Source of the DNA: Bacteroidota bacterium
GTDB lineage: Bacteria > Bacteroidota > Bacteroidia > B-17B0 > Aurantibacillaceae
Direction of reading: 5' to 3'
DNA length: 64,000 nt
Assembly: GCA_018267655.1 (NCBI GenBank)
Contig: JAFDYB010000093.1
Location: 1-64,000, forward strand
Of this stretch, positions 62,733-64,000 are shown piece by piece. Made by a program: the position numbers and the translations under genes. The notes below the pieces were generated by a model. The model was not told the DNA's origin and ran no database searches. It saw only the letters and a program-made list of their open reading frames with translations. How positions within the stretch are numbered: position 1 is the stretch's first letter; each line of letters begins with the position of its first letter.

Positions 62733-64000
62733 CTATTTTAAACTTCCAATCATATCTTCGGGGCGAACCCACGACTCAAATTGCTCGTTAGTTAAATAGC
62801 CTAATTCAATCGAAGCTTCGCGCAAAGTTTTGTTGCCTTTATGTGCTGTTTTAGCAATTTTAGCTGCTTTCTCGTAACCTATATGTGTGTTTAATGCTGT
62901 TACCAGCATGAGTGAGTTTTCTAAATGTTCTTTAATTAAAGGTAAATTAGGCTCAATACCATCAGCACATTTTTCAGTAAACGAAACACATGCATCGCCA
63001 ATTAAGCGGGCAGATTGTAATACGTTTGCAGCAATTACCGGTTTAAATACGTTTAATTCAAAATGCCCCATTGTGCCGCCAACTGTAGCTGCCACGTCGT
63101 TGCCAATTACTTGCGCACAAACCATTGTTAAGGCCTCGGGTTGTGTTGGGTTTACCTTGCCCGGCATTATTGATGATCCTGGCTCATTATCCGGAATAAT
63201 TATTTCGCCAATACCACAACGTGGCCCTGATGAGAGCATACGAACATCATTAGCAATTTTAAATAATGAAACGGCACTGCGTTTTAGTGCACCGCTTAGT
63301 TCTATCATTGCGTCGTGGGCTGCCAATGCTTCAAATTTATTAGGTGCCGTAACAAAAGGTAAGCCGGTTAGTTCAGCTATTTTTTTTGCAACAAGTACAT
63401 CGTATCCTTTTGGTGTATTTAAACCTGTACCAACTGCTGTTCCGCCTAAGGCTAATTCGCTTACTGCGCCTAATGCATTTTTTAAAGCGCGAATACTCAT
63501 GTCTATTTGTTGCACGTAGCCACTAAATTCTTGCCCTAATGATAACGGTGTAGCATCCATAAAATGGGTACGCCCCGTTTTAATAATGTCTTTAAATGCA
63601 ATTGCTTTTTTGTTTAAACTTTCGCGGAGACGCATCATACCCGGAATGGTTATTTCAACAACTTGTTTGTATGCAGCAATATGCATTGCTGTAGGGTAGG
63701 TATCGTTTGATGATTGTGATTTGTTTACATCGTCGTTTGGGTGAAGTACTTTAGGCTCGTCAGTTAATTTTCCGCCATTTAAAACGTGTGCACGGTAGGC
63801 AATAACTTCGTTTGCATTCATGTTGCTTTGCGTACCAGAACCGGTTTGCCAAATTACTAAAGGGAATTGATCGTCAAGTTTTTTTGCAATAATTTCATCG
63901 CAAACTTTTGCAATTAATTCGGTTTTTTCTTTTGATAATACGCCTAGTTCGTTATTAGCTAAGGCGGCAGCTTTTTTTAAATAACCAAAAGCATAAATAA
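62733..64000 (-). CDS. fumC: Class II fumarate hydratase (N-terminus cut by window edge)
   Basis: The visible 422 residues, to the right edge of the window, encode most of class II fumarase, which interconverts fumarate and malate. [12 protein letters not shown] at 63822 onward, [17 protein letters not shown] and the signature [15 protein letters not shown] are present. The first about 40 residues lie beyond base 64000. An internal ATG at 63821 is not the true start because the conserved GSGTQSN block lies upstream of it. Confidence 0.95.
   Translation of the reverse strand, partial: IYAFGYLKKAAALANNELGVLSKEKTELIAKVCDEIIAKKLDDQFPLVIWQTGSGTQSNMNANEVIAYRAHVLNGGKLTDEPKVLHPNDDVNKSQSSNDTYPTAMHIAAYKQVVEITIPGMMRLRESLNKKAIAFKDIIKTGRTHFMDATPLSLGQEFSGYVQQIDMSIRALKNALGAVSELALGGTAVGTGLNTPKGYDVLVAKKIAELTGLPFVTAPNKFEALAAHDAMIELSGALKRSAVSLFKIANDVRMLSSGPRCGIGEIIIPDNEPGSSIMPGKVNPTQPEALTMVCAQVIGNDVAATVGGTMGHFELNVFKPVIAANVLQSARLIGDACVSFTEKCADGIEPNLPLIKEHLENSLMLVTALNTHIGYEKAAKIAKTAHKGNKTLREASIELGYLTNEQFESWVRPEDMIGSLK

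Noticed and set aside
62887-63519. 210-residue plus-strand ORF opposite fumC
   Set aside because: It mirrors conserved fumarase codons and shows no protein features of its own.

Overview
The window is an AT-rich chromosomal segment of a member of the Bacteroidota, most likely class Bacteroidia. The evidence is two type IX secretion cargo proteins (one with a type B gliding-motility C-terminus, one with a type A C-terminus), the gliding lipoprotein GldD, a fused SecDF, the bacillithiol enzyme BshA, and promoters of the Bacteroidota form TAnnTTTG. No tRNA, CRISPR array, prophage or intact insertion sequence was found. I cannot name the genus.

Layout. Positions 1-81 are the 3' end of a 5S rRNA and its terminator, so an rRNA operon ends at the left edge. 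171-4304 is a large secreted beta-propeller/PKD protein. 4591-10790 holds housekeeping genes: an HU-like protein, a TPR protein, a 29-residue COX24/mS38-like basic protein, RNase E/G and SecDF. 10893-13807 is an ECF sigma operon with a membrane regulator, a Spy-like periplasmic protein and an outer-membrane barrel, followed by an M43 metalloprotease. 16521-21805 carries a SirB1-like protein, a KdnB-like iron alcohol dehydrogenase, a CDF transporter and malic enzyme. A 557-base spacer of palindromic repeats follows. 22363-29912 is a minus-strand block (TsaC, S41 protease, GldD, BshA, a CapD/PglF-type dehydratase and an unknown secreted protein), with one small lipoprotein on the plus strand.

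30056-39302 looks the most accessory. It has a possible small RNA, a lipoprotein with an apparent start-region frameshift, malate:quinone oxidoreductase, and a three-gene operon (33028-38588) with the architecture of a MukF-MukE-MukB / MksFEB / JetABC SMC complex. No nuclease subunit (JetD/MksG) is present. Immediately after it lie a decayed lipoprotein gene and a fragment of a SpoIIE-type phosphatase. I regard this operon as the best candidate for an under-described system here.

39309-64000 returns to core functions: AhpD-like and PEP-mutase-like enzymes, rhomboid protease, queuosine-precursor transporter, GcvH, L21-L27-SerS, YbeY, TsaD, TamB, a BatA-type protein, a catalytically degenerate dihydroorotase homologue, an MBOAT/SGNH O-acylation pair, ArfB, an amidase, a glutamate-synthase-like protein, and FumC, which runs off the right edge. 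Functional links include t6A synthesis (TsaC and TsaD), malate metabolism (MaeB, Mqo, FumC), ribosome work (L21, L27, YbeY, ArfB, COX24-like) and cell-surface work (SecDF, T9SS cargo, GldD, TamB, O-acylation). Several convergent genes abut or overlap with almost no spacer.
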